NCBI RefSeq assembly: GCF_029961145.1
Contig: NZ_JASBRG010000007.1
Location: forward strand, 1,158,155 to 1,222,154
DNA length: 64,000 nucleotides
Direction: 5' to 3'
DNA from: Pinibacter soli
Lineage (GTDB): Bacteria; Bacteroidota; Bacteroidia; Chitinophagales; Chitinophagaceae
This document shows, piece by piece, positions 8,524 to 17,797 of the stretch (position 1 is its first letter; every line of letters starts with the position of its first letter). Under the pieces are notes generated by a model. That model was not told the origin of the DNA and did not search any database. It was given only the letters and a program-made list of their open reading frames with translations. Position numbers and translations under genes: made by a program.

Positions 8524-9018
8524 CCTCAACCCCTCCATATAATTCGCAATTTCTTTCCTCAACGCACTTATCAAACCTGCCTTTTGCGCTTCATCGCCTT
8601 CTGCTCTAAAGAAAATATGCAGGCTTGATATGCCCTCTCCTTCTGTTGCCGCATGAAATGCAAGCGTGTTGGTCGTTATAGATGCTGGAACCGGATCGGT
8701 GACCTTTAGCACGATGAATTTATATTCCGGTTGATATTGCGTCACTTCATCTTTTCTTTTACTTCCGTCGGCAAAAGTAATTTCACGTTTCAAATTCTGC
8801 GCCTCTCCTTTTGCATCGATAGATGTGATGTAGCCATTACTTATCGTTGCCCATTTCGCAGGATCTTTAATTGCATCCCACAGCGCCGGAACAGGTTTAT
8901 TGAATTTAACCGTCGTATCAAAATCCCAACTTGTTTTTTGCGCTGCTTGCATCTGTGCAAACGAACAACTATAATTAGCTACGCAAAAAAATACGATCAA
9001 TAAATATTTATGCATCAT
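8515..9018 (-). CDS. Secreted SRPBCC (START-like) domain protein
   Basis: A 167-residue protein with a signal peptide (MMHKYLLIVFFCVANYSCSFAQ), followed by one SRPBCC/polyketide-cyclase-like domain. The pattern FDTTVKFNKPVPALWDAIKDPAKW near residue 32 is the typical first strand and helix, and the C-terminal helix ALRKEIANYMEGLRKN closes the fold. Such domains bind hydrophobic ligands; the ligand is unknown. It is the last minus-strand gene after the thioredoxin/SusCD locus, separated from TlpA by about 180 bases, so it may be transcribed separately. Export to the envelope is somewhat unusual for this family. Confidence 0.8.
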   Translation of the reverse strand: MMHKYLLIVFFCVANYSCSFAQMQAAQKTSWDFDTTVKFNKPVPALWDAIKDPAKWATISNGYITSIDAKGEAQNLKREITFADGSKRKDEVTQYQPEYKFIVLKVTDPVPASITTNTLAFHAATEGEGISSLHIFFRAEGDEAQKAGLISALRKEIANYMEGLRKN

Positions 9019-9170
9019 TAGAATGTAGTTTTTTTTCTATTGGCTAAAGCGAAAGAGCAATAAATAAATGAATGAATCAATCATAACAACTCGAATTTAG
9101 CAGCGCATGGGTGTTAAGAGAGACGCGTTCAACGCGATTCTACGAGAGGAGAATGCGATTCGCCCCTACC

Positions 9171-9198
9171 ATTTTCAATTTTCAACTTTCAATTTCTC
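9171..9198. repeat. TTGAAAAT-word arm abutting the TlpA stop codon
   Basis: On the minus strand, directly after the TAG stop of the thioredoxin at 9199, the sequence runs GAGAAATTGAAAGTTGAAAA then TTGAAAAT. It is the same word as the hairpin 650 bases away at 8445-8523. Confidence 0.5.
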
Positions 9199-10365
9199 CT
9201 ATCCATTACTCAAAACCTTCTCAATCTCTTTTGCTGAATCTGCAGAAAAACCGTTGTACTTGCTAACAATTTTGCCCTGCTTGTCAATCAGGTAAATCGT
9301 TGGTATGCCAGAGAAAAGGAAGTTCTTCATCGTTGCATTTTTATCGGGACTTAACAATTGCTTCCATGGCATTCCTTCTTCTTCCATTGCTTTCGTCCAC
9401 GCTTTTTTGTTGTCATCTATTGAAACGCTCACGATATCAAACCCTTTTTCTTTGTATTTTTCATACAACTCCTTCACTTTAGGAATTGCTTGTCTGCACG
9501 GACCGCACCAGCTTGCCCAAAAATCGATCAGCACATACTTTCCTTTATATTGCTCAAGTCCTTGCATTACACCATTATTATCCGGGTAAGAAATAACAGG
9601 CACCGGCATCCCTGGTTTAAGCGAATTTGCTTTGGCCATTTTTTCTTCCATGTCTGCCTTCATTTGCACGCCATCTTTGAACCATGGGTAGCGCTTGTTT
9701 AAATCAGCAAGAATGGGCATGATAATATCCTGGTCTTTTTCCCAGTTCAGCATACCAAGTCCATACACTACCACGGGACGATTGCGATAGGCATGTATCA
9801 ACACTTTCAGCCTGTCTTTAAAATCGTCGGCAAGCCCCTTATAAGGATCTTTCTTCTTAAGATAGCCGGACCACAGAGAATCTCCCGCTTTGCCGGCTTC
9901 ATACATTTCCCTGCTATCTGCAATCATTGATTGATAATTGCGGTAAACAATGTGATCAACAAGATTGATGAAGTTGTTGTCTGCCGAACCTTCTACAAAG
10001 ATGTAAGGCGGATTTTTTATTTTAATTTTTGCGGTATCGTAACCGCGTGAATTGATCGTCATGGATGAGTCTGTATACACCGTTACTCTGTCCCACTTCA
10101 CGATGTCGACGGTATATATACTAGGCACGGTTGCATCTACTTTCAACTGCCAGGTGCCATCAGCTGCAACGTCTACAGAATCGTAGGTTATTGTATCCCA
10201 GCCTTTGCTTTTGCTCAGCCATACCTTATTTAAGTAAGTATAAGGGGCCCGATTAATAAACTGAACTTTCCCTTTAATGACGATGTACTTCTTCGCAACT
10301 TTCTTTTGCGCCTGTAACGCGCTGATGGCAAGCAATGCACCAGCAACCACTAACAACTTTTTCAT
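9199..10365 (-). CDS. TlpA-like thiol-disulfide oxidoreductase with N-terminal DUF4369-like region
   Basis: A 388-residue exported thioredoxin-fold protein. Signal peptide (MKKLLVVAGALLAISALQAQ), an all-beta N-terminal region resembling DUF4369 (about 25-120), a helical linker, then an AhpC/TSA-Redoxin domain from about 250. The active site is DFWASWCGPC with Cys287 and Cys290. Such proteins reduce or isomerise disulfides in the periplasm. It lies 3' of a double-thioredoxin gene and a SusD/SusC pair on the same strand, and resembles the TlpA protein at 17797-19002 in architecture. The stop codon abuts a word repeat. Confidence 0.92.
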   Translation of the reverse strand: MKKLLVVAGALLAISALQAQKKVAKKYIVIKGKVQFINRAPYTYLNKVWLSKSKGWDTITYDSVDVAADGTWQLKVDATVPSIYTVDIVKWDRVTVYTDSSMTINSRGYDTAKIKIKNPPYIFVEGSADNNFINLVDHIVYRNYQSMIADSREMYEAGKAGDSLWSGYLKKKDPYKGLADDFKDRLKVLIHAYRNRPVVVYGLGMLNWEKDQDIIMPILADLNKRYPWFKDGVQMKADMEEKMAKANSLKPGMPVPVISYPDNNGVMQGLEQYKGKYVLIDFWASWCGPCRQAIPKVKELYEKYKEKGFDIVSVSIDDNKKAWTKAMEEEGMPWKQLLSPDKNATMKNFLFSGIPTIYLIDKQGKIVSKYNGFSADSAKEIEKVLSNG

Positions 10366-10490
10366 TTTGTTTATTTTGAACTTTTAATTTGTATGCATTG
10401 AAACATTGAGGCATAGCAAGTCGCGCAGCGGGATTTTCACCCACCGGCTTTTTTACTGTTGTATGAACTCAAATTAATTGGGGGTTTTTC

Positions 10491-10556
10491 CTCACCACTA
10501 AGGCCACTAAGTTTCACTAAGAGATTTCCTAACTCCTAGTTCCTAATTCCTAATTA
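10491..10556. repeat. CACTAAG- and TAGGAATTA-word runs after the double-thioredoxin gene
   Basis: Two word families are adjacent here. CTCACCACTAAGGCCACTAA and its continuation (10491-10527) matches runs at 17706-17746 and, inverted, 40974-41014. CCTAACTCCTAGTTCCTAAT (10528-10556) is the TAGGAATTA family. On the minus strand the thioredoxin stop TAG at 10550-10552 is the first word of the second run. Confidence 0.55.
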
Positions 10557-11365
10557 CCTATCGCTTTCTTTCCCGCATCAATAAACTTATCTGCTTCCTG
10601 GTAGCCGCCATCGCGGGATACGAGTTTACCGTCGCCGTCGATATAGAGGAAAGATGGGTAGGCGTTCACGCTGTATTTTTTTGCAAGCGCAGGACCTTCG
10701 CCTTTCTCCATGTCGAGGCTGACATTGATGAAGTTCTTGTTGTAAAAGTCGGCAACGACATCAAGCGTAAACACATCTTTCGCCATCATGATGCAAGGTC
10801 TGCACCATTGTGTGTACGCATCTACAAACACGAGCTTGTGCTCTTTCTTTGCTTGTGCGAGTATAGAAGCCCAATTGCTTTCAGTGAATGTGATGGATCT
10901 TTTGTTGTCGTTTTTAACTTTTGCAACAGCCATCGAGCTACGTGCCTTAGTCATCAAAATGGCTGGATCTTTCACTACTACGCCTGCGTTTGTAAAATCA
11001 AGCTGATCGCCATTTCCAGCATAAAAAACATAAGCCGGATACATGAGCATAGCTAAATGCGGCGCAAACTTTTTACCTTCTTCTGTTGTCATGTTCATTT
11101 TGATGCTGATGCAGTGATCGTTGAAATAACGCGCAACCGAATCTGCAGTAAAAACATCTTTATCTGCTTGCAAATTGACGGGAGAAGGCTTTGCCATCTG
11201 TACGTCAACAAAAACAACTTTATTATATTTTTTCGCTTTCGCTACGGCCTCATCAAAACCAATGTTTTGAAAACGAATAGAGTCTTGGGCAAACAAGCTA
11301 TTCGCAGAAACAAATACTAAACCTGCGAGCATAAGGGCCCGGTCAAAAAATTTCATACAATTCAT
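10550..11365 (-). CDS. Exported protein with two thioredoxin-like domains
   Basis: A 271-residue protein with a signal peptide ending near residue 26 (an alternative ATG at 11356 removes three residues). Two thioredoxin-like modules follow. The first (about 35-145) has VFVDVQMAKPSPVN where the active site should be and lacks both cysteines. The second (about 160-270) has VDAYTQWCRPCIMMAKDVF with Cys188 and Cys191. The cis-proline regions are present in both (YPAYVFY, YPSFLYI). It probably acts as a periplasmic disulfide reductase whose first module binds rather than catalyses. It sits 45 bases after SusD and so is likely in that operon. Confidence 0.88.
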   Translation of the reverse strand: MNCMKFFDRALMLAGLVFVSANSLFAQDSIRFQNIGFDEAVAKAKKYNKVVFVDVQMAKPSPVNLQADKDVFTADSVARYFNDHCISIKMNMTTEEGKKFAPHLAMLMYPAYVFYAGNGDQLDFTNAGVVVKDPAILMTKARSSMAVAKVKNDNKRSITFTESNWASILAQAKKEHKLVFVDAYTQWCRPCIMMAKDVFTLDVVADFYNKNFINVSLDMEKGEGPALAKKYSVNAYPSFLYIDGDGKLVSRDGGYQEADKFIDAGKKAIGN

Positions 11366-11409
11366 TTTTTGTTTTTAAATGGAATCAAATTGTTAAGAGT
11401 AAAGAACAA

Positions 11410-12840
11410 CTAAGGTGCGTATCCTGTATTTTGTTTTATAAGACCATTAGATATATCAATTTCGCTTTGCGGTATTGGCAATACTTTTTTCGCCTCCGGC
11501 AAATCCGGCGACTGCAAAGGTTTTCCCGTGCGTATTAAATCGTAGCGATAAAACCCCTCAAAAGCCAGTTCAAATTTTCGCTGCTGCAATATTTTTTCTA
11601 TCAATGCATTCGCGTTCGCAAAATCAGCACTGGTCAACGGTGTAGCGTTCGGCAGTGAACGGGTACGTATTGTGTTAAGCAATGTGATGGACTCAGCATT
11701 TACGCCTTGTATTCTTGCCAAAGCTTCTGAACGAACGAGCATTACTTCCGCCAATCGTATTACAGGCACATTGTCTCTGCTGTTTTGATTATTGAACTTG
11801 AATGTCGTGTAATCATTGAGGCGATCTGTGTTATAAATCTGATCTCCTTTAAACATCAACTGGCTCACACGCAGATCACCGCTTTCAAACTCGCTCATGA
11901 AATTTTTATTGATCCAGAATGCGCGTTTGTAATAATAAGTGGAACCAACGCTATTGCTAACTGATGTACTTGTGCCCACCATCTGGCTCACGGGAAATGC
12001 AAGTATGTGCTCGGCTGTAAGATTTTGCGCTGCTCCGGAAGGATTTGCAGGAAACAGCTGCAGGAGATTATTGACGATCGAATAGGTGCCCGTCTCGTCA
12101 AGTACTGCCTTCGCAGCATCCCCCGCTTCTTTGAATTTTCCCATGTACAAATAACATCTTGCAAGCAAAGCATTGGCTCCGCCTTTTGTGGCACGTGATC
12201 TTGTGTTGAGATCATTTGCCTGTTTCTCAGGTAATATAGCGGCCGCTTCAGTAAGATCTTTTACAATGCTGTTATAAATATCGCCATTGGTAGAGCGTGG
12301 TATTACCTGCCCTGTCTTGTAACCCTGGAATGGCGTTAATTGCAGCGGCAAACCCAATCCATCCATTTTGCCTGTCAGGGCACCGTCTCCGTACAACTTG
12401 AGCAAATCAAGATAAGCATAGGCGCGAATAAATTTTGCTTCTGCTATGAACTGATCTTCCTTTGCCTGCTCAAATTGACCAAAGCGTGGAATTTTATCGA
12501 TTATGTTATTGGCGATATTGACTGTCTGAAAATACTCCGTCCACATTCCTACAACACTATAATCCGTGGGCAATGCTGTGCCCTTTACATAAGCATCATA
12601 ATTAATCGCATGATTCAGTGTTGTGGTGCTGAAGTCACCGAAAGTATAAGCGATGTATTGTGTGGCAGAGCCAAACAAATTGTAGTAGCCTTCCATCAAT
12701 GCCTGTTCTGCACCGCTTGATGTAGCAAACACATCCTTATCTACCAATGTGTTTTCCGGTGATATGTCCAGCTTTTTATTGCAGGCGATCATGGAGATTG
12801 CCGCGCCAAAAAGCAGTAAGTAAAATATTTTTTTTGTCAT
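11410..12840 (-). CDS. SusD/RagB family nutrient-binding lipoprotein
   Basis: A 476-residue lipoprotein starting MTKKIFYLLLFGAAISMIAC (lipobox Cys20). It shows SusD-like features: AKFIRAYAYLDLLKLYGDGA near residue 130, ANALLARCYLYMGKFKEAG near 215, and the C-terminal QQRKFELAFEGFYRYDLIRTGK near 425. It is shorter than the SusD at 516-2171 and in the range of peptide/unknown-ligand SusD homologues. The gap to SusC is 19 bases. The surrounding thioredoxin genes, rather than glycoside hydrolases, make a polysaccharide ligand less likely, though this is inference. Confidence 0.95.
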   Translation of the reverse strand: MTKKIFYLLLFGAAISMIACNKKLDISPENTLVDKDVFATSSGAEQALMEGYYNLFGSATQYIAYTFGDFSTTTLNHAINYDAYVKGTALPTDYSVVGMWTEYFQTVNIANNIIDKIPRFGQFEQAKEDQFIAEAKFIRAYAYLDLLKLYGDGALTGKMDGLGLPLQLTPFQGYKTGQVIPRSTNGDIYNSIVKDLTEAAAILPEKQANDLNTRSRATKGGANALLARCYLYMGKFKEAGDAAKAVLDETGTYSIVNNLLQLFPANPSGAAQNLTAEHILAFPVSQMVGTSTSVSNSVGSTYYYKRAFWINKNFMSEFESGDLRVSQLMFKGDQIYNTDRLNDYTTFKFNNQNSRDNVPVIRLAEVMLVRSEALARIQGVNAESITLLNTIRTRSLPNATPLTSADFANANALIEKILQQRKFELAFEGFYRYDLIRTGKPLQSPDLPEAKKVLPIPQSEIDISNGLIKQNTGYAP

Positions 12841-12859
12841 GGTTACTTCTCTTTAAAAT

Positions 12860-15800
12860 CTACAATCCAACATTGAAACCAACCTGGTACATTTTGTTTT
12901 GCGGCATCGTTATTTCATCATAGCCCGATTGCAGCGCCGATGAGCCAAATGCATTCACTTCAGGATCCAGGCCAGTGTACTTTGTAAGGGTAAACAAATT
13001 GGTTGCTCTCGCAAATATCTGAATGGTTCGTACTGTATTTTTTGTCGCATGCATCAGCTTATCAGTGCGCACATTATATGCGAGTGAAAGTGTGCGCAAA
13101 CGCAGGTATGATGCATCTTCCAGGAAACGACTGATTGTTCTGCTAGTGGTAAAATCCATTGTACTCGCTGCCGATCCCGGTGATGTTGTAATGGATGCAT
13201 TTGCCAATTTTGGAATTGCCGTAATATGACCGGGCACTAACCAGTGGTCCATTATATCTGTGCTTAAATTCGCAGCATCCGCGGTGGCATAAGTAAGAAG
13301 GCTCGCTTTTGCACCGTTGATCATTTTTCCCCCGTAAGAAAATGAAAGGAATGCATTCAGCTCCCAGTTCTTATAAGTAAATGTGTTTCCCAAGCCACCA
13401 AAGAAATCAGGTAAACTTGTTCCGTACGGTTTTCTGAAATCATTCACATCATTAACTACAGCAAACAGCGAAGCCGGAGGTATGGTGGAAACGCCGCCTT
13501 TGTTATCGTTCCACAAAGGATTACCTGTCATTGGATCTACGCCCTGCCATGTGTACAAAAAGAATTGCGCAGCGGGCTCCCCTTCTTTCATGTACTTGTA
13601 GGCATCATTTGCAAGGCCCACTTCTTCACCGCTAAAATTGAGCTTAATAATTTTATTGGTGTTGCGTGAAATGTTGAAATTAAGTGCCCATGAAAAATTC
13701 TTTCTTCTCATCACATCGCTGGTGATCGTCAATTCCAATCCTTTGTTCATCATATCGCCGATGTTTTGCGGCTGCGATGTCCAGCCCTGGTATAGCGGAA
13801 CGGCTGAACTTAGTATCATGTCTTTGATGCGGCGCTGATAGTAATCAAACACCACGGTCAGGCGGCTGTCGAACAACGATGCATCCAAACCGATATCAAC
13901 AGATCTCGTTCTCTCCCACTTTAGATTTGGGTTATCCGGTTGCTGCATTTGCAAGATCGGAGTTCCCGCATAAGTGATGTTGTCGCTATTGATCGTATAT
14001 TGTCCCTGGCTGCCATAGTACGAAGTCGTGCTGTTGTTTCCGGAATAGCCAACACTACCACGTATTTTAAGATCGGTGATCCATTTTTGATTCATCAAAA
14101 ATGACTCTTGCGATAAGCGCCAGCCTGCAGAGAATGATGGAAACCCAACATATCTGTTGTTGCTTGCAAACCTTGATGAACCGTCAATTCTGTAAGTGAT
14201 GCCGGCAAGATATTTATTCTTAAACTCATAGTTGGCTCTCGCAAAATAAGACACCAGCGCCCATTTCTGGTTCAATGCAGATGATACATACCTCCTGCTT
14301 GCCGCAGTTATGCTCCTGATGTTGTCGTTGAAAAAACCATAACCGCCAATGCCGGTAGTCGATTCATTTGACTGCTCATAACTTTGACCCACGATGGCAT
14401 TGATGTAGTGACTGCCACCTAGAGTTTTAAGAAAAGTAATGGTGTTGTTTACAACGATCTTTCTGTTGTTCGCAGTGCTTTGTACAGCATCGTCGCCAAA
14501 GCCGCTTGGCAGTTTCACTCTTCTTGTATAGGCATTTGAGTTGGTAAACTGCGTACCAAACTCAGAGCGCAAATTGAGCCATGAGTAAGGCTTGTATTGC
14601 AAAAAGATATTTCCCAATGCATCCGAAACGTTTAGCGTATTCGTATTCAGATTGGCATCTGCTACCGGATTAGCATCTAACTTTCCGTAAGGGTTTGTAC
14701 CAATGCCGTAGTAATATTTCCCTGTTGAATCTTTTACGGGAAGATTCGGTGCTTTCGTAATGGCGGCGCGGTAAATAGCCGGCGCATTCATTGACGAATT
14801 GGCTGAATAGTTCATCGACATGTTTACACCGAGCGATATAGCTTTCGATGCCTGGTAATTTACATTTACTCTTCCTGTGTACCTGGTATAATCATTGTTG
14901 ATCACATAACTCGGCTGATCTGTGTATGAACCACTAATAAAGAATTGCGCCTTATCGGTTCCTCCGGCCATTGATACATCTGCCTGTTGTGTAAAAGCGG
15001 TGCGTGTTACTTCGTCCTGCCAATTAGTATTGTAAGGTGAATTGAAAATTTTAGTTGAACCCAGTTCTTTGTAGTACGTTGTGTATATGTCATTGTACTG
15101 CGGGCCATTAAGCAATGAATATTTTCCTATCGGCTGAACTGCTCCGGCCGTATAACGAACGTTGAAAGATGTTTTTCCCCTGTTGCCTTTTTTAGTGGTA
15201 ATCAAAATAACACCGGCAGAACCGCGTGAACCATAGATTGATGTGGCATACGCATCTTTCAAAATTTCGATTGACTCAATGTCCGCGGGATTTAAAGAAG
15301 CAAGCGGATTGTTTTCAAATGATTGTTCCGGTGTAAGATTGTTGCTCACATTCACGCCGCCAAAACTTGCCGCGGCTGTGGTTGAATTTTTAAAAGTGCT
15401 TGTGTTCGTAGTTTTTCCCGAGCCGTACACTGGCATACCATCAATAACAATCAGCGGTTGGTTGCCGTCAGGATTCAATGTGCTCAAACCACGAATAGTA
15501 ATGGCTGTCGCAGAGCCCGGAACGCCTGAACTTGACAACACGTTTACGCCTGCAGCTTTTCCGGTTATTGCGTTATCGAATGAAATATCTGCTGCCTTAT
15601 TTAACTCGTCCCCACTTATGGAAGTAATGGAACCGGTGATGTTTCTTTTTCTTTCATTGCCATAGCCCACTACCACAACTTCATTCATGTCTTTACTCGC
15701 GGACAAAAGCCTGAGTGCCTGAAAGACATTCTTGTTGCAGGCGGTTTCAAGTTTTGCAAAACCAACGGCTGTTACCACAAGTGTATCACCTGGTTGTACA

Positions 15801-16021
15801 AGCAAATGAAATTTCCCGTTCTCATCACTGGTTGTGCCTTTCTTAGAACCTTTTACTCTGATAGAAGCGCCGGGAACTATAGCACCATCTTTTTCTGAGC
15901 TAACAGTACCCTCAACCTTGCGGGTTGCGGACTTCGTATCCTGTGCGTGCGACATCGAAGCTATGCACGATATTGCAACGAGATACAGAATATGTTTGCG
16001 TATTTTTTTTCTCAAAGCCAT
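12860..16021 (-). CDS. SusC/RagA family TonB-linked outer membrane transporter
   Basis: A 1053-residue SusC homologue. The ATG at 16021 (MALRKKIRKHILYLVAISCIASMSHAQ) is preferred to the GTG two codons upstream because it gives a standard signal peptide. Domains: carboxypeptidase-regulatory-like (about 40-115), TonB box/plug start VVVGYGNERKRNITGSITSI, plug signature NPADIESIEILKDAYATSIYGSRGSAGVILI, then the barrel to the C-terminus. The plug has an inserted Asn/Thr-rich loop (SFKNSTTAAASFGGVNV region) seen in some SusC proteins. It pairs with the SusD at 11410-12840 and is preceded by the kelch lipoprotein. Confidence 0.96.
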   Translation of the reverse strand: MALRKKIRKHILYLVAISCIASMSHAQDTKSATRKVEGTVSSEKDGAIVPGASIRVKGSKKGTTSDENGKFHLLVQPGDTLVVTAVGFAKLETACNKNVFQALRLLSASKDMNEVVVVGYGNERKRNITGSITSISGDELNKAADISFDNAITGKAAGVNVLSSSGVPGSATAITIRGLSTLNPDGNQPLIVIDGMPVYGSGKTTNTSTFKNSTTAAASFGGVNVSNNLTPEQSFENNPLASLNPADIESIEILKDAYATSIYGSRGSAGVILITTKKGNRGKTSFNVRYTAGAVQPIGKYSLLNGPQYNDIYTTYYKELGSTKIFNSPYNTNWQDEVTRTAFTQQADVSMAGGTDKAQFFISGSYTDQPSYVINNDYTRYTGRVNVNYQASKAISLGVNMSMNYSANSSMNAPAIYRAAITKAPNLPVKDSTGKYYYGIGTNPYGKLDANPVADANLNTNTLNVSDALGNIFLQYKPYSWLNLRSEFGTQFTNSNAYTRRVKLPSGFGDDAVQSTANNRKIVVNNTITFLKTLGGSHYINAIVGQSYEQSNESTTGIGGYGFFNDNIRSITAASRRYVSSALNQKWALVSYFARANYEFKNKYLAGITYRIDGSSRFASNNRYVGFPSFSAGWRLSQESFLMNQKWITDLKIRGSVGYSGNNSTTSYYGSQGQYTINSDNITYAGTPILQMQQPDNPNLKWERTRSVDIGLDASLFDSRLTVVFDYYQRRIKDMILSSAVPLYQGWTSQPQNIGDMMNKGLELTITSDVMRRKNFSWALNFNISRNTNKIIKLNFSGEEVGLANDAYKYMKEGEPAAQFFLYTWQGVDPMTGNPLWNDNKGGVSTIPPASLFAVVNDVNDFRKPYGTSLPDFFGGLGNTFTYKNWELNAFLSFSYGGKMINGAKASLLTYATADAANLSTDIMDHWLVPGHITAIPKLANASITTSPGSAASTMDFTTSRTISRFLEDASYLRLRTLSLAYNVRTDKLMHATKNTVRTIQIFARATNLFTLTKYTGLDPEVNAFGSSALQSGYDEITMPQNKMYQVGFNVGL

Positions 16022-16070
16022 ATCCACGTGCAGTCATTAATGGTTATTAAAATAGAAAATACAGTTGAAC

Positions 16071-16104
16071 ATTGCTGATGACATATGGAGATGTCATCAG
16101 CAAT
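16071..16104. terminator. Strong hairpin between kelch lipoprotein and SusC
   Basis: A perfect 14-base stem (ATTGCTGATGACAT / ATGTCATCAGCAAT) with a six-base loop lies between the stop of the kelch gene (16120) and the SusC start. T-runs on either side are weak, so it may attenuate, process or stabilise the transcript rather than end it. Confidence 0.6.
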
Positions 16105-16119
16105 ATTTGTTTTAATTAC

Positions 16120-17511
16120 TTATTCAGGGAACTGGCCTTTCCAGGTATCGTTGATAAATGAGTAGGTGCCCGCCGCCGGCATCGACGCTTGTCCGCCCAC
16201 GATCCAAATGGTGTTATTGTTCACAAAGTAACTAAAATGTGCACGTCCGGCAATGCTGGAAGGCAACGCTCTTACATCACCTGCAGAAGCTTTTTTCCAG
16301 GTCACACCTTTGTCTTCAGATATCCATAATTCGCTGGAGGCATCGGTCGAATTTACCTCGCCGCCAAACAGGAACAACTGGTCCTTGTACACAATCACTT
16401 TGTGTCCCCATCTTTCCGTAAATACCTGTGTAGTTGTTACCTGCGTCCAGTTCGCACCATCGGTAGAGTTCCACACATCATTCAGCAATTTGCCTGAATT
16501 GTCTCTACCGCCAACAACCCATATTTTGTTATCGTAAACAAATACGGCTGGCTCCGTTCTTGCTATAAAAGCCGCAGCATCAGTAACTTTTGTCCATGTC
16601 GCACCGTCTGTGGTGCTCCAAACATCATTCAATGCAGTGCCCGGGGAGTTTGCGTTACCGAATGCAGGATAACCGTTTCCGCCAATCACAAACAATTTGC
16701 TATTGAACACAACTGCCGCTGTACGTTCGCGGGCCGACCATATCGTAGCGCCTGCAGCCGGTGTGGTAAGCGTCCAGGAAACACCGTCTGTAGAACTCCA
16801 TACCTTGTTCGTAACATTGCTGAAGTTGAAACCGATCCCGGGAACCAGACCACCAACCAGCCACATTTTATTATTAAATCCAAACACACCTGTCTGGCGC
16901 TCTGCGTAAGGAACATTGTTCGTTGCATCGTCTTTCGCAGTCACCTTTGTCCACGTGATTCCATCTACAGAAGACCACAATCCGGAGTTAAACACACCGA
17001 ATGAACCGCTCTCCGCTGCTGCTACCCAAAGCTTGCCGCCATAGAATCCTGCAGTGGATGTGCGATAAGGCCCCCAGCCGCCATTGGCTGTTGCCTGCTG
17101 CCATGCAACTGTTTTAGGATCAAGTTTGGCAACGTTTACCCTTACTGTGTAATTGCGTTTTGTTATACCATCTTGTGCAACAGAAGTATACATTACCGGA
17201 GAGGAAAAATTATTTGCTGTGGTGCCCGAAACCTGCACCACTTCACCCACTTTGGTGGTAGAATTAGGCACTGCTTTAAAGATGGCAACGAGTGAAGAAA
17301 CATTTGTTTGAAATGGCAAACTATCTGTGTTTTCAATGGTTGCCTTGGTTTCATCAATCTTGAAACTCACGTTCACATCTTTAATACTGAATTCGCTTAA
17401 ACCGGCGAGATTACTTTTTGCTTCATCTTTTTTGCAGGATGCAAGCAATGTTGTACCAATCAGGAAAATGCCCAACACTCTGTGGGTGCTTTGGGAGGAA
17501 TAAGACAGCAT
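16120..17511 (-). CDS. Kelch/BNR beta-propeller lipoprotein (DUF6242-like)
   Basis: A 463-residue lipoprotein. I take the ATG at 17511 (MLSYSSQSTHRVLGIFLIGT, lipobox LLASC); the in-frame TTG at 17535 is less likely because an A-rich leader sits just before the ATG. After an immunoglobulin-like N-terminal region (about 35-130, LSEFSIKDVNVSFKID) there are about six blades, each with an Asp-box-like S-x-D-G-x-x-W motif: SSVDGITW, SSTDGVSW, STTDGATW, NSTDGANW, SEDKGVTW. These resemble DUF6242 and galactose-oxidase central-domain propellers. It is probably surface exposed and may bind substrate for the SusC/SusD pair downstream. No enzymatic residues can be assigned. Confidence 0.85.
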   Translation of the reverse strand: MLSYSSQSTHRVLGIFLIGTTLLASCKKDEAKSNLAGLSEFSIKDVNVSFKIDETKATIENTDSLPFQTNVSSLVAIFKAVPNSTTKVGEVVQVSGTTANNFSSPVMYTSVAQDGITKRNYTVRVNVAKLDPKTVAWQQATANGGWGPYRTSTAGFYGGKLWVAAAESGSFGVFNSGLWSSVDGITWTKVTAKDDATNNVPYAERQTGVFGFNNKMWLVGGLVPGIGFNFSNVTNKVWSSTDGVSWTLTTPAAGATIWSARERTAAVVFNSKLFVIGGNGYPAFGNANSPGTALNDVWSTTDGATWTKVTDAAAFIARTEPAVFVYDNKIWVVGGRDNSGKLLNDVWNSTDGANWTQVTTTQVFTERWGHKVIVYKDQLFLFGGEVNSTDASSELWISEDKGVTWKKASAGDVRALPSSIAGRAHFSYFVNNNTIWIVGGQASMPAAGTYSFINDTWKGQFPE

Positions 17512-17626
17512 AGTTTTGTTGTTTTTTATTTTCAAAAAATACAGGCGCAGGAGTTCCCGTTCCCGTTTTTAAAGAGAATTAGCAAATGGCAAAAACAATA
17601 AATGTTAAGAGGGACGTTGAATAAGG

Positions 17627-17797
17627 CAAAAGTTAAAAATCAAAAGTCAAAACAGGCGGCTCTCAAATGAACCTCAACTGCTTGTTAAAGCAAGGTCCAA
17701 CATTTACCACTAAGGAACGAAGGGCACTAAGACACACTAAGAGAGACCGCGTATGGTGAAACTCTTTTTACTTTTTACTTTTTACTTTTTACTTTTC
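17627..17797. repeat. AAAAGT-word inverted repeat between TlpA and kelch genes
   Basis: The left arm (17627-17652, CAAAAGTTAAAAATCAAAAG then TCAAAA) and right arm (17762-17797, tandem TTTTTAC words) are roughly complementary. On the minus strand the right arm begins immediately after the TAG stop of the TlpA gene at 17797. A CACTAAG-word run (17706-17746) lies inside the loop. Confidence 0.6.
17706..17746. repeat. CACTAAG-word run
   Basis: Reads ACCACTAAGGAACGAAGGGC and then ACTAAGACACACTAAGAGAG. It matches the runs at 10491-10527 and, inverted, 40974-41014. All three lie between genes. Confidence 0.5.
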
